NCBI GenBank assembly: GCA_044450785.1
Contig: JBIOJM010000081.1
Span: 1-31,489 of the forward strand
DNA: 31,489 bases
Direction of reading: 5' to 3'
From: JBIOJM01 sp044450785
Lineage (GTDB): Bacteria; Planctomycetota; Planctomycetia; Isosphaerales; Isosphaeraceae
Shown here in pieces: positions 8,260-17,110 of this stretch (position 1 is its first letter; each line of letters opens with the position of its first letter). The notes under the pieces are model-generated. The model did not search any database. It was not told where the DNA came from and worked only from the letters and a program-made list of their open reading frames with translations. The translations under genes were made by a program, and so were the position numbers.

Positions 8260-8622
8260 GATGGGCCTCATCCCGTGTCGGGCAATCGCTGTCGGATGTT
8301 TGAAACGATACCGATTTTAGCGAGCTAAAGAAATGCTGCTCTGACTCCCTGTCCATCGTCCACCTATTCATCGCCTCGCGACCGGGTCCGCCGGCTCGGT
8401 GGTGAAGCGCGTTCGATGAAAACGTCTCGCCGACTCGCTGACCCGGCCGGACACTTCCGCCTTACTCCGGGCCTGGCTGAAAACTGTTCATCGGGGCGGA
8501 ATGACACTTGCAAACAGATGAAGGGGTCCCGGGCTCCCCTTGTCTGGACGCCGGCGAGGCTCGCAGGGGCGACGATGACCAGTGGGACGGGGGGGGGAAC
8601 CGGCCTACTGGTGGGTGATGCG
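8260..8622. other. Intergenic stretch between TPR-CHAT and membrane-protein genes
   Basis: No gene with plausible codon bias. It must hold the TPR-CHAT promoter, but I see no good -35/-10 pair. A GC-rich hairpin, AAGGGG...CCCCTT at about 8520-8540, lies downstream of the 8623-9288 gene and could end its transcript, although no T-run follows. A homopolymer of about ten G residues sits near 8588-8597. Confidence 0.4.
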
Positions 8623-9288
8623 TTACGACCGCGAACCGAAATAGAACCCGATGACCGCCGCCAGTAGGTGCTCCGGGCCGAGTCGGCCGAGGTGGCCCCA
8701 GCGGTTGAACATGGCGTCGACTTGTTCGAGCGGGACGACGGGGAACATCCGGTTCCAGACCAAGGCGACCAGCACCACCCCAGCCCCCATGGCGGCCAAG
8801 GCTTGCATGTCCTCGATGGCCCTGTGCCTTCGATTGACGCGCGCCCGCCACCAGCCGGTCAAGGCGTTGAGGATCACGCCGATCAGGAACCCGCCGACCA
8901 GGAGCAGCGTCGTCACCCCCGGGTTGCTGTCGATCCTAGTCAACACGCCCCTCTGGTAGAGCACCACCGCGACCGCCGCCGAGCCGCTGGCGAGGAGCAG
9001 CCGGATGCTGCCTCTCGGCAAGAACAAGGGCGGCGGACCCGGCTCGTCCCCGGGCACCGCGACCGCCGCGTACCGCTTTCTTGTCGCGAAGTAGTGGCCC
9101 ATGATCACGAACATCAGGGCGCTGAGGTAATCCGGCACCTCCTGTGACGGTCTCACCAGCAGCATCCCCCAGACCGTTGCAAATACCAGAACCGCCAGGA
9201 GGGCCCGGACGCTACCCGCCGGCAACCCCAGCGCGTGCATCCTCCGCCAGTCGATCTGATTCTGAGTTTCCCGCCCTTCAATCGCCAT
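8623..9288 (-). CDS. Membrane protein with internally duplicated halves, function unknown
   Basis: A 221-residue protein with about six hydrophobic helices. Two halves resemble each other: LPAGSVRALLA (22-32) matches LPRGSIRLLLA (90-100), and GHYFATRK (64-71) matches GFYFGSRS at the C-terminus (214-221). I do not recognise a named family. The frame stays open upstream to 9441, but I chose the ATG at 9286-9288 because GAGAGA lies seven bases before it and because the promoter is at 9441-9469. It is transcribed divergently from the HlyD adaptor gene and shares a symmetric control region with it, so the two may be co-regulated. A role as a partner of the adaptor is a guess. Confidence 0.65.
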   Translation of the reverse strand: MAIEGRETQNQIDWRRMHALGLPAGSVRALLAVLVFATVWGMLLVRPSQEVPDYLSALMFVIMGHYFATRKRYAAVAVPGDEPGPPPLFLPRGSIRLLLASGSAAVAVVLYQRGVLTRIDSNPGVTTLLLVGGFLIGVILNALTGWWRARVNRRHRAIEDMQALAAMGAGVVLVALVWNRMFPVVPLEQVDAMFNRWGHLGRLGPEHLLAAVIGFYFGSRS

Positions 9289-9434
9289 GCGACTATCTCT
9301 CGAAGAAGACATGAACTCGGGCCCCGTGTCCGGAAGGGGATTCGGCTGCCGGGCGGGAATCTTGTTCGGCCCGGGTCTGTGGGCGCCGGCGTTCGCAGCT
9401 CGGGACAGGACGAGCCAACGGGTCTTCAGAACAC

Positions 9435-9469
9435 TTGACAATTGTAGGACATGCTCTTACAATTGTCGT
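9435..9469. promoter_or_regulatory. Divergent promoter overlapped by a perfect inverted-repeat operator
   Basis: GACAATTGTA (9437-9446) and TACAATTGTC (9458-9467) are perfect inverted repeats with an 11-bp spacer; each holds the palindrome ACAATTGT, and their centres are 21 bp apart, two helical turns. Plus-strand promoter: TTGACA (9435-9440), 17 bases, TACAAT (9458-9463), facing the HlyD gene. Minus-strand promoter: ACGACA (9464-9469), 17 bases, TACAAT (9441-9446), facing the membrane-protein gene. Each -10 box lies inside an operator arm. The arms fit TACAnnTGTA, the CopY/BlaI-type consensus, apart from the outer base. Confidence 0.75.
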
Positions 9470-9544
9470 CGACAGCAGAAGCCCGTGTTTTTCACCGGTC
9501 CGAGGGCGTGAGCGCGTCCGATTCGAGAACAGGTGAGGCGATCG

Positions 9545-10747
9545 ATGGCGAGCCGGTTTCGCATGAGGTCGAGGAGATCGGTCTGGCTCTGGGTCTCGGT
9601 CGCGTTGGCCGTGATTGCGGCGGCCTGGTTCGGGTTCGGGCGGCGGCGGGAGGCGGCTCGATCGATCGACAACATCGAGTGGGTCGCCGTCCGGCGTGAC
9701 GACCTGGATACAACGCTTCTTGCCGGCGGGGACCTCGAGCCGGTCAGGTTTACGACCGTCGCCTGTCAGGTCGAGGACATCACCGACTCGGACGGCACAA
9801 CGATCCTGAGCCTGGTCAGCAATGGCGCGCTCGTCAAAAAAGGGGACGAGCTCTGCCGGTTGGATTCCTCGCAATTCGAGGAGCTGGCACGTCAGCAAGA
9901 GATCATCGTCAACCAGGTGCGGGCGATCTGCCTTCAGGCCCAGTTGGTGTTCGAGACCGCCAGGATCGGGTTGCGCGAGTATCAGGAAGGGTTGGTGACC
10001 CAGTTTACCAAGGAGTTCGAAGGCCGGATCGCCCTCCGGAAGCAGATCGAGAACTGCACGATCCGAGCACCACAAGCCGGCGTCGTCCTCCACACGAACG
10101 AAGGCTCCCCGTGGGCGCCCCCACTCCAGCCTGGGGACCGTGTTTATCAGGATCAGGGGATGTTCCGCCTATCCGACCTCACCCAGGCGGAGGTCATGGT
10201 GTCGGTCGCTGAGTCGATGGGTTCTCGGGTCCGGGTCGGGATGACGGCCGGTATCAGCGTCCCGTCGCTGGCCGGACGCGTGTTTCCCGGCCAGGTTACG
10301 GCGATCAACCAGTTGCCGAGTGTGAACTGGAAGATGGACGACGAGAAAGTGAAACGCTTCGTCGTTTGGGTTCGACTCGACGAAACGCCGCCCGGCGTCA
10401 GGATGTTCATGTCGGCCGCCGTGCTCTTCGACACCGGCCGGGTCCCGGACGCGCTCGTCATCCCCGTTGAGGCCGTGTCGGTCGTCCAAGGCCGGCAGTC
10501 GTGCTACGTCGTCGGTTCCAACAGGTTGGAACGCCGCGCGATCACGACCCGCCGCGCCACGACGGATCTCCTGGAGGTCACCGGGGGCCTGTCCGAAGGA
10601 GAGCACGTTGTCTTGCGGTCCCTCGACGTGCGCGGAATCCCTGCAGAAGACACGACCCGAGATCGGGCGAGCGACTCCGCGAGGGAGCGAACCGCATCGC
10701 CGAGCCGGTCGGAATCGCCGGCGCAAATGAACGCTCAGGCGTCGTGA
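9545..10747 (+). CDS. HlyD-family membrane-fusion (efflux adaptor) protein, short hairpin
   Basis: Periplasmic adaptor anchored by one N-terminal helix (about residues 12-30 of 400). The lipoyl half-motifs bracket a helical piece: VSNGALVKKGDELCRLDSSQ (91-110) and IENCTIRAPQAGVV (168-181), followed by beta-barrel and membrane-proximal domains (GGLSEGEHVVLRSLD near the end) and a Ser/Arg-rich tail. Such proteins link an inner-membrane transporter to outer-envelope export. The helical hairpin between the lipoyl halves is only about 60 residues; from memory, planctomycete relatives have a much longer one, so an in-frame deletion is likely. Start: ATG at 9545 with AGGTGAGG seven bases upstream; a GTG at 9533 is less likely. 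No MacB-type or RND transporter gene follows, so the partner must lie elsewhere. Confidence 0.85.
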   Translation: MASRFRMRSRRSVWLWVSVALAVIAAAWFGFGRRREAARSIDNIEWVAVRRDDLDTTLLAGGDLEPVRFTTVACQVEDITDSDGTTILSLVSNGALVKKGDELCRLDSSQFEELARQQEIIVNQVRAICLQAQLVFETARIGLREYQEGLVTQFTKEFEGRIALRKQIENCTIRAPQAGVVLHTNEGSPWAPPLQPGDRVYQDQGMFRLSDLTQAEVMVSVAESMGSRVRVGMTAGISVPSLAGRVFPGQVTAINQLPSVNWKMDDEKVKRFVVWVRLDETPPGVRMFMSAAVLFDTGRVPDALVIPVEAVSVVQGRQSCYVVGSNRLERRAITTRRATTDLLEVTGGLSEGEHVVLRSLDVRGIPAEDTTRDRASDSARERTASPSRSESPAQMNAQAS

Positions 10748-10931
10748 ATCGGCAGTTCCCAAAGCCGGCGACAAGCCCAAGGATCTTGACGGGCTTGCTG
10801 GCCTGGGTATCGTCAATGGATGTCGATCTCGGCTGTTCACTTCGCGATCCGGGGGTGACGATGGATCATCCCCGGCGTACTGTCATTGAAAAGCGATCGC
10901 TCCACGGCGATCCGCCAAGAAGGAACATCTC

Positions 10932-12860
10932 GTGTCCCAGGCGAGTCAAAACTCAATTCGCACTCGGGTCAGGAAGCTGACGTTGCTCCTGATCTGCCTG
11001 ACCACCCTCGTTTCCTTGTGCTTTGTTGACTGGTCCTCGATCAGGTATCGGATTCCAAAATGGATCTTTTGGCAGACTCAACTGATCTTTCTGATCGCGG
11101 TTGAAATCGTCTACGCCGTGACTGTGGTTGTGACTGTTCTTCTGACGCCCGTGCTGTGTGCTCTCTATTTTCGAGGGCGGCGAAAGGGGACGAGCCGGCC
11201 GGCTGTCGCCTGCGGGCTTTTATGCGCTCTCGTCCTCGTGTTGGGGTTGGGCATGGCCGAGGCAGTCAGCGCGGTCTGGCAGTACCGGTCCCATCGGACC
11301 ACCGCGATGCCGGTCGGGGGTCTTCGAGCACAACCGCGCGAGGATCGTCGGTTTCGGTTCCCCGGCCCACCCCAGGAGATCGAGCTGCCCACGGAATTCA
11401 CCGACCAGCCGGCCGACCCCGCCATCGATCTGGTCGTGCTGGGCGAGTCGAGCGCGCAAGGTGTTCCCTTCCAGAAATGGCTATCGATCGGAAAAATCAT
11501 CGCCTGGCAGCTCGGGGAGGCCATCCCCGCTCGACCGATCCGACTCAACGTTTTGGCCAAGTCGGGCGATACCCTGGAGAAGCAGCACGAGGCGCTCGCC
11601 GACTTGAGTCGTCGCCCCGAAATATTGATGATTTACGGCGCCCACAATGAGTTCCAATCGCGCCTTTTCGGCTCTCGCGAGCATCCCCACTACTTCGCCG
11701 ACCAGATCCCGAGCTCCTGGGATGAGCTCGTCGATCGGGCGGAGCGTCTCTCGCCGCTTTGCGGCCTGATCCGAGAGTCGGCGGACAAGTGCCGGCTCGC
11801 ACTGCCGCCCTCGCATGCAAAGCGACATCTGGTCGACGTGCCTGTGTACACACCCCTCGAATACAAGACGCTGCTGGTCGATTTCCGCCAGCGGCTGGAG
11901 GAGATCGTATCCTTTGCGGAGCGGGTCGGTGCGCTGCCGATCCTGATCCTGCCGCCGTCCAATGATGCGAGCTTCGAGCCGAACCGCTCGTTTCTTTCGC
12001 CCAGCACGCCGCGCAGCCAGCGCGAATCGTTTCGGCGTGCGTTTCTGGACGCACGCCGGCTGGAAGCGGACGATCCCTCGGACAGCATGAAGGCATACCG
12101 GGCGCTGCTTTCCCTTCAACCCTCGTTCGCCGAGGCGCACTATCGCCTGGCCCAGCTCCTCGAGCGAGCGTCCGCCTGGGATCTAGCTTACCTTCACTAC
12201 GTCGCGGCCCGCGATCTGGACGGCTATCCAATGCGTTGCCCAACCCCCTTTCAGCAGGTTTACCGTGACGTGGCCGCCCGCCATAGTTGTATCTTGATCG
12301 ACGGGCAGTCTTATTTTCATGCGATTGGTCGTCACGGTCTCCTGGACGATGAGCTCTTTCAAGACGCGATGCATCCCTCGTTGCGAGGGCAGATCGCGCT
12401 GGCGCAGGCCGTCCTGCACGCTCTCCAGCAGCGCCGTGCGTTCGGTTGGCCGAAGGATTTGCCAGCCCCGGTAATCGATCCAGGCCGCTGCGCCGCGCAC
12501 TTCGGCATCGATCGCAGCGCCTGGAAAAAAATCTCCGTGTGGGAGGAGGGGTTCTACAGTCTGGTGGCTCGCTTGCGATACGACACGAGCGAGCGGAGCC
12601 GGAAGATCGACAAGTCCACGGCTGCCGCGCACCAGATCGCCGCTGGCATTGCGCCCGAAAATGTTGGCCTCGCAAATGTCGGCGTTCCCGCGCCGGTGCC
12701 TCTCATCCCTCTCGCCCCGATCAAGACAGGCCCCGCAACAAAGTCAGGCGAGCCGGCTTTACCGTTTCGTACCGAGAGGCGGATCCATTATTCGCGCGGA
12801 CGAGCTGGCCGCTGGCCATCAAAAGGGCGTCCTACGTCCTTTTGGAGAGCTGCTCGCTGA
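10932..12860 (+). CDS. Membrane-anchored SGNH/GDSL-type hydrolase with TPR-like segment
   Basis: A 642-residue protein: about three hydrophobic helices (roughly 13-31, 47-79 and 91-113), then an SGNH esterase-like domain. Visible blocks are GESSAQG (171-177, nucleophile Ser173 or Ser174), GAHNEF (236-241, Asn239) and DAMHP (478-482, Asp478 and His481). A helical stretch near 375-430 (YRALLSLQPSFAEAHYRLAQLL) resembles a TPR and interrupts the hydrolase domain. Such enzymes remove acyl groups from envelope polysaccharides or lipids; the substrate here is unknown. GTG start at 10932 with AAGGA seven bases upstream. The last 40 residues are basic and featureless, and the stop lies 29 bases inside the convergent FtsK-like gene, so the tail may be a recent extension. 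Confidence 0.8.
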   Translation: MSQASQNSIRTRVRKLTLLLICLTTLVSLCFVDWSSIRYRIPKWIFWQTQLIFLIAVEIVYAVTVVVTVLLTPVLCALYFRGRRKGTSRPAVACGLLCALVLVLGLGMAEAVSAVWQYRSHRTTAMPVGGLRAQPREDRRFRFPGPPQEIELPTEFTDQPADPAIDLVVLGESSAQGVPFQKWLSIGKIIAWQLGEAIPARPIRLNVLAKSGDTLEKQHEALADLSRRPEILMIYGAHNEFQSRLFGSREHPHYFADQIPSSWDELVDRAERLSPLCGLIRESADKCRLALPPSHAKRHLVDVPVYTPLEYKTLLVDFRQRLEEIVSFAERVGALPILILPPSNDASFEPNRSFLSPSTPRSQRESFRRAFLDARRLEADDPSDSMKAYRALLSLQPSFAEAHYRLAQLLERASAWDLAYLHYVAARDLDGYPMRCPTPFQQVYRDVAARHSCILIDGQSYFHAIGRHGLLDDELFQDAMHPSLRGQIALAQAVLHALQQRRAFGWPKDLPAPVIDPGRCAAHFGIDRSAWKKISVWEEGFYSLVARLRYDTSERSRKIDKSTAAAHQIAAGIAPENVGLANVGVPAPVPLIPLAPIKTGPATKSGEPALPFRTERRIHYSRGRAGRWPSKGRPTSFWRAAR

Positions 12861-15800
12861 CCCAGCCCAGCCAGTCAGTTGAGGGAATGCCGTAGGGACG
12901 AAACTTCTCGTGGCGGTTCTGTTCCTCGCTGACGAAGAACGCGCGATGCGGCCCCAGCTTGCTGGCGTGCGGGGCGTCGAGCATGTGGCCGGAGTCGGCG
13001 GGGCTCATCTGGAAGAGCACGCGCATCTCGAATTCGCGCAGGACCTGGTGAGTAAAATAGCGGTTCAGGTTGTTCACCGAGTCGCACCACGTTACGAGAT
13101 GGACGCCCAGGACTGGCCCCTCACGAAGGATCAGATCGAGATGGTCGGGAGGGGCGGCTTCCTCCTCGCGGCGCGAGAAGCTGAAATCGTCCTCGCGGCG
13201 GCGAAGGTCGCGGAACCGCGGCAGGTCGTGGATGAACAAGAACAGCTCGGGGCCGTCGGTTTTTGCCTCCTGACGGCGCTGAACTTCGGCGGCGACGGCG
13301 GCCAGGATCTGCGGCACCTCGCGCCAGCCGCCGGCTCTGGCGCCGTGGGGCAAGGCGGCCGCCACGCGGAGAAGCACGCCCGCATTGGGATGGTCTTCCG
13401 GGGTGCCGTCGAGCACGAAGAATCGGGCCCCCTGGCGGACCGAGTCGGAGCCGGCCGGAGCGAGCTGGGCCGCCAGGCTCAAGAGGGTGGAGACGGCAAC
13501 CCCGAGCGCCGCCTCCTCGTTCTGGCCGACGATCAGAAGATGGTTTCCTCCCTGGCGGCGGAACAGGGCCGAGGTCGGTTCCTTGATCGAGACCGCATCG
13601 CCGACCCAGGCTCGGACGGAGCGGGGCGTCTCGGGCCAGATTGAATCCTCCAGCGGCTGGCGCAGCAACGGGTTGCGCGCCAGATCAGCCGGAGCGTCCC
13701 CCTCGAACACGATCGGGGTGCGCGACAGGATCGGTTTCCGTTCGCGGGCGCGCTCGTGCAGCAGCTTCAGGTACGCCTCCCGGCGCTCATCGGAGAGCCA
13801 GACGACCTGAAAGAAATGATTTCCCTCGGGTGCTCCGTTGGCGTCGTTGTAGATCGCCTCACCGGGGCGCGAGAGCATTCGAGGCGCGATGTTGTTTTCA
13901 CTCAAGATCAGGTGCGCGTCGTTTTCGCTGCACTGAAGCGCGATCCGGACCGCCATCTGGCCGAGTGTGCTCCGGGCGAGCGTGAAAGCCCCCCCCAGGC
14001 TCTGCGAGCCGAGGATGACGTGCACGCCGAAGGCACGTCCCTGCCGTACCAGGCGGTCGAGCCACAAAGCGGCCTCCTGGGCAAGTTTGTCCTCCTCGAC
14101 AAAGAACTCCTGGAACTCGTCGACGATGAGCAGGATCCGGGGCAGGGGGGGCGTACCGGGGACGTTGCGGTAGCCGCCCAGGTCCTGCACTCCCGCGTCG
14201 CGGAAGCGATCGGCGCGCAGGCGCAGCTCGGCGTCGAGCCGCTCCAGCACGCTGATCCCGAATTCGCGCTCGCTCTCGATCGCGACGACGCTCGCATGCG
14301 GCAGCTCGTGCGTCGCATACACCTTGAATTCGACCCCCTTCTTGAAGTCGATCAGGTACAGGTCGATCTCATCCGGACTGTAATTCAGGGCGAGGTTGGT
14401 GATCAGCGCGTGCATCAGCGTCGACTTGCCCGAGCCGGTGCGCCCGGCGATCAGGACATGTTGCGAGGTACCCTGACCGAGCTCGAAGTGCTGCCGTTTG
14501 GTCGCGCCGGCCTTGCCGAGGGGGACATCGATTCCGGCCCGGCTGTCCCGAGTCCAGTACGCGGCGGGCGGAGGACTGATGAATTCGAAGGGGACCTCGA
14601 CGCGTTTGGCGTCCTTGGCGGCCGCGCCAACCTTCTGAATCTGCCGCGTGGCGAACTCGCCGGGCGGAGGCGGATCGAGCGCCAGCGGGTGGTGGCCGAG
14701 GTCGCGGTCGTCCCAGGCGAGCCGGGCCCGCGAGCTGTCCCATGTGAGGTGGGCGCAGCAGGGGCGGAGCTCGTCGAGCTGGAAGCCGGGCGGCAGTGGT
14801 TTGGACAGGTCGACGGCAATCAAGGTCAGAACACCGCAGGGGGTGCCGCCGGCGGCGATCGCGGCCAGCCGGGCGGCTGACTTCTCGTCGAATTTGGTGG
14901 GGAAGTCGGCGACGACCAGCACGCGGTACGGCTCGGCGACCTCCTCGGCGACGGCGTTGTACTCCTCGATCGTGGCGTACTCGTTCCGCAGATACTTCTG
15001 CGTCACCGTCTCCATGTGGGCCGCCAGGTCCGCAAGCCGCTCCTCGATCTGGCGCGGATCGGTCCAGACCTGGTTGGTGACGAGGGCGCCGTCGAAGTCG
15101 GCCAGGTGCATGAATGCTCCGAAGTTGCGACCGATGCCGATCGGATCGACGATCGTGAATCGGACCTGGGCCGGAGGCAGGCTCGTCAACAACCGGAACA
15201 TCGACGCCTGGAGCACGTCGAGGGCCGCCCCACGGCCCTCGGCCGGCGTCTCGATCAACAGGTTGGCGCCGGCGGGGAACGGCCTGAGGGCGGGGAAGGT
15301 GAACGCGGATGGCACGCCTTCCATCATCCTGGCATCGGCCGAGATGCCTTGCGGCAGAGAGGCGAGGTCGATCTCGACCGACCCGAAACGGACCACGGGC
15401 GGCACGAGCCGGGGCAATGAGCGATCGGCCCAGGCCGGGTCGTTCCAGATGGGGCAGTAGCCGTCAACCTCGAGGTTGACGGCGCCCAACTCGGCCGCCG
15501 CGCGCTTCATTCCCTCGCGCCAGCGCTGGGCCGTGGCGAGCCACGCGGCGTCGCGGTCGGTTCGTATCTGCTCCTTGAGGGCCTTGTACTTATTGTCGAG
15601 CTTGGGGGGACTGGTCTCGGACCGGGCCCGAATCTCGGCCATGAGGCGGTCGTGCGCATCGAGGGCCTCGCGCAGGTCGCGCTGCTGTCTCGTCTGGATG
15701 GCGACCATCCCCTCGGCGTAGACCTCGTTGATCTTGCGGAGACGCTCGTCGCGCTGAGCCTCGGCCGCGATGAACGCCTGCCGGTAGTTCTCTTCAACCC

Positions 15801-16815
15801 GTTTCAGGTCGTCGTCGCGGCGAGTGGTGACACGCCGGCGCTGCTCTTTGAATGCAGAATCGACCAGGCTTCGGCAGTAGGCAGTCAGGCCATCGGCGTC
15901 GGCCAGGTTCTGCATGAGCGGCGTATACACACGTTCGAGCTGGAACTTGGAGAGCTTGGCAAGCCAGGTGCGGAGCAGGAAAGCGATCGTGGCGCCCGCC
16001 ACGGCGGCCGCGCCCATGCCGATCAGCTCGCCTCCCCCGAAATACGCTACCAGACCGACCATCATCAAGATCAAGACGATGAAGATCCAGGCCTCTCGCT
16101 TACCTTTCAGCGACTTGGGGATGATCAACCCTTCGAGCAGTCTCAGCGGGGTTTCCATCCGGGTCAGACGTGTGAAGAGCTCATCGCCGGGATCGTCGAG
16201 CTTGTCGTAGGACTCCGGCGACGGTTTTGGCGGCTCGGGGTTAAGCCCGAACTTTAGATAGTCGGCGGCGAGGGAGGCGAGGCGATTGCGGGTCGAGTCG
16301 GCAAGACGGGCACTGTCGTCGATTGGTTTGGTCTTGGCGGCGTGCTCCTTGGCGGCCTTTTTCTGACCGGAGTCGAACGTCGCGGCGGCCTCGGCCTTGC
16401 CGGCGCTGTAATCGGTCTTGGCCGTGTCGCGAAAGCTCTCGAACAGGGTGGCGATCTTGCGGCTGGCGGCGGCGAATTCCGCCTTGGCCTTGGCCTCGCC
16501 CTCGATCGCCGCGTCGATGATCGCTCGCCGTCGTTTTTCGTCGTTCGTCCGCGCTTCGCGATCGAGTGTTTCGAGCTTCTCGACCAAGGCCTTGCGCGCC
16601 TTCTGGTACTCGGAGTCGGCCGTGGCGTTACTGGAGGCTGCTTCCCCCTCAAGCTTCGCCTCGGCCAGGGCGCGCTCGGCCACCAGGCGAAGGATCTCCG
16701 AGAGCGTTGCCCGCTCGCGTCCCATGACCTCGGGTTCGGACGGCGCGTGCGCCGTCACGCGAGGGCTCGATTCCGCTACGGCGCTCGTTCCCGGGCTGGT
16801 GGTCGTCGTGCTCAC
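12832..16815 (-). CDS. FtsK/SpoIIIE-family ATPase, EccC-like, with coiled-coil N-terminus
   Basis: A 1,327-residue motor protein. Order: Ala/Glu/Lys-rich coiled coil (about 35-185), two membrane helices (about 242-283), a second coiled coil (about 315-440), then three ATPase-like modules. Only the middle one is canonical: Walker A GRTGSGKST (791-799) and Walker B ILLIVDEF (894-901), with QSLGGAF after it. The first (about 500-720) has a decayed loop (ETPAEGRGAA) and the third (about 1080-1300) another (GQNEEAALG) with LFLFIHD as Walker B relic. Tandem FtsK modules behind two membrane helices is the layout of the type VII secretion motor EccC/YukB. Its ATG overlaps the stop of the WXG100-like gene (ATGA), which supports that role over chromosome segregation. 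EccC family resemblance is my reading, not a search result. Confidence 0.85.
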   Translation of the reverse strand: MSTTTTSPGTSAVAESSPRVTAHAPSEPEVMGRERATLSEILRLVAERALAEAKLEGEAASSNATADSEYQKARKALVEKLETLDREARTNDEKRRRAIIDAAIEGEAKAKAEFAAASRKIATLFESFRDTAKTDYSAGKAEAAATFDSGQKKAAKEHAAKTKPIDDSARLADSTRNRLASLAADYLKFGLNPEPPKPSPESYDKLDDPGDELFTRLTRMETPLRLLEGLIIPKSLKGKREAWIFIVLILMMVGLVAYFGGGELIGMGAAAVAGATIAFLLRTWLAKLSKFQLERVYTPLMQNLADADGLTAYCRSLVDSAFKEQRRRVTTRRDDDLKRVEENYRQAFIAAEAQRDERLRKINEVYAEGMVAIQTRQQRDLREALDAHDRLMAEIRARSETSPPKLDNKYKALKEQIRTDRDAAWLATAQRWREGMKRAAAELGAVNLEVDGYCPIWNDPAWADRSLPRLVPPVVRFGSVEIDLASLPQGISADARMMEGVPSAFTFPALRPFPAGANLLIETPAEGRGAALDVLQASMFRLLTSLPPAQVRFTIVDPIGIGRNFGAFMHLADFDGALVTNQVWTDPRQIEERLADLAAHMETVTQKYLRNEYATIEEYNAVAEEVAEPYRVLVVADFPTKFDEKSAARLAAIAAGGTPCGVLTLIAVDLSKPLPPGFQLDELRPCCAHLTWDSSRARLAWDDRDLGHHPLALDPPPPGEFATRQIQKVGAAAKDAKRVEVPFEFISPPPAAYWTRDSRAGIDVPLGKAGATKRQHFELGQGTSQHVLIAGRTGSGKSTLMHALITNLALNYSPDEIDLYLIDFKKGVEFKVYATHELPHASVVAIESEREFGISVLERLDAELRLRADRFRDAGVQDLGGYRNVPGTPPLPRILLIVDEFQEFFVEEDKLAQEAALWLDRLVRQGRAFGVHVILGSQSLGGAFTLARSTLGQMAVRIALQCSENDAHLILSENNIAPRMLSRPGEAIYNDANGAPEGNHFFQVVWLSDERREAYLKLLHERARERKPILSRTPIVFEGDAPADLARNPLLRQPLEDSIWPETPRSVRAWVGDAVSIKEPTSALFRRQGGNHLLIVGQNEEAALGVAVSTLLSLAAQLAPAGSDSVRQGARFFVLDGTPEDHPNAGVLLRVAAALPHGARAGGWREVPQILAAVAAEVQRRQEAKTDGPELFLFIHDLPRFRDLRRREDDFSFSRREEEAAPPDHLDLILREGPVLGVHLVTWCDSVNNLNRYFTHQVLREFEMRVLFQMSPADSGHMLDAPHASKLGPHRAFFVSEEQNRHEKFRPYGIPSTDWLGWVSEQLSKRT

Positions 16816-17051
16816 AATACCTCACTCCGGTCGGAACAGTCACGGCGGACCTGGTCGAGCACCTCGGCGATCTTTTGCAAGCCGTTCACCGCGGCGTCGA
16901 CGGCCGGGTCCAGAGGAGCGAGATAGCGCTCCTCGAATCGTTGTCGGGCCGAGTCGTTCCAGGTCGCCTCGGTGACCAGCCACTGATCCCGCAGAACTCG
17001 TATGGTCTGGCTCAGGCGGGTCGAGCCGGCGAGGACTCTCGTGTTTGCCAT
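16812..17051 (-). CDS. WXG100-like small helical protein
   Basis: A 79-residue protein predicted to be a helical hairpin. The stretch TWNDSARQRFEERYLAPL followed by NGLQKIAEVLDQV matches the spacing of WXG100 proteins: W31 at the turn, then A and F of the W.x.A...F pattern, then an amphipathic helix. The canonical WxG turn is WND here and the C-terminal YxxxD export signal is not obvious (the end is RRDCSDRSEVL). WXG100 proteins are small type VII substrates and co-substrates that dimerise and engage EccC. Its stop codon overlaps the ATG of the FtsK-like gene, and a helical protein gene lies 59 bp upstream. The ATG at 17049-17051 is the only sensible start. Assignment rests on length, pattern and neighbour. 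Confidence 0.72.
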   Translation of the reverse strand: MANTRVLAGSTRLSQTIRVLRDQWLVTEATWNDSARQRFEERYLAPLDPAVDAAVNGLQKIAEVLDQVRRDCSDRSEVL

Positions 17052-17110
17052 GCGAGGTCACCTTGTCCATGCAAAGCGGAAGCGATTCCACGAACACGCG
17101 CCCGGCCCGC

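Noticed and set aside
12832..16815. Chromosome-segregation FtsK
   Set aside because: No gamma domain, coiled coils instead of the four-helix N-terminus, three ATPase-like modules and a WXG100-like partner.
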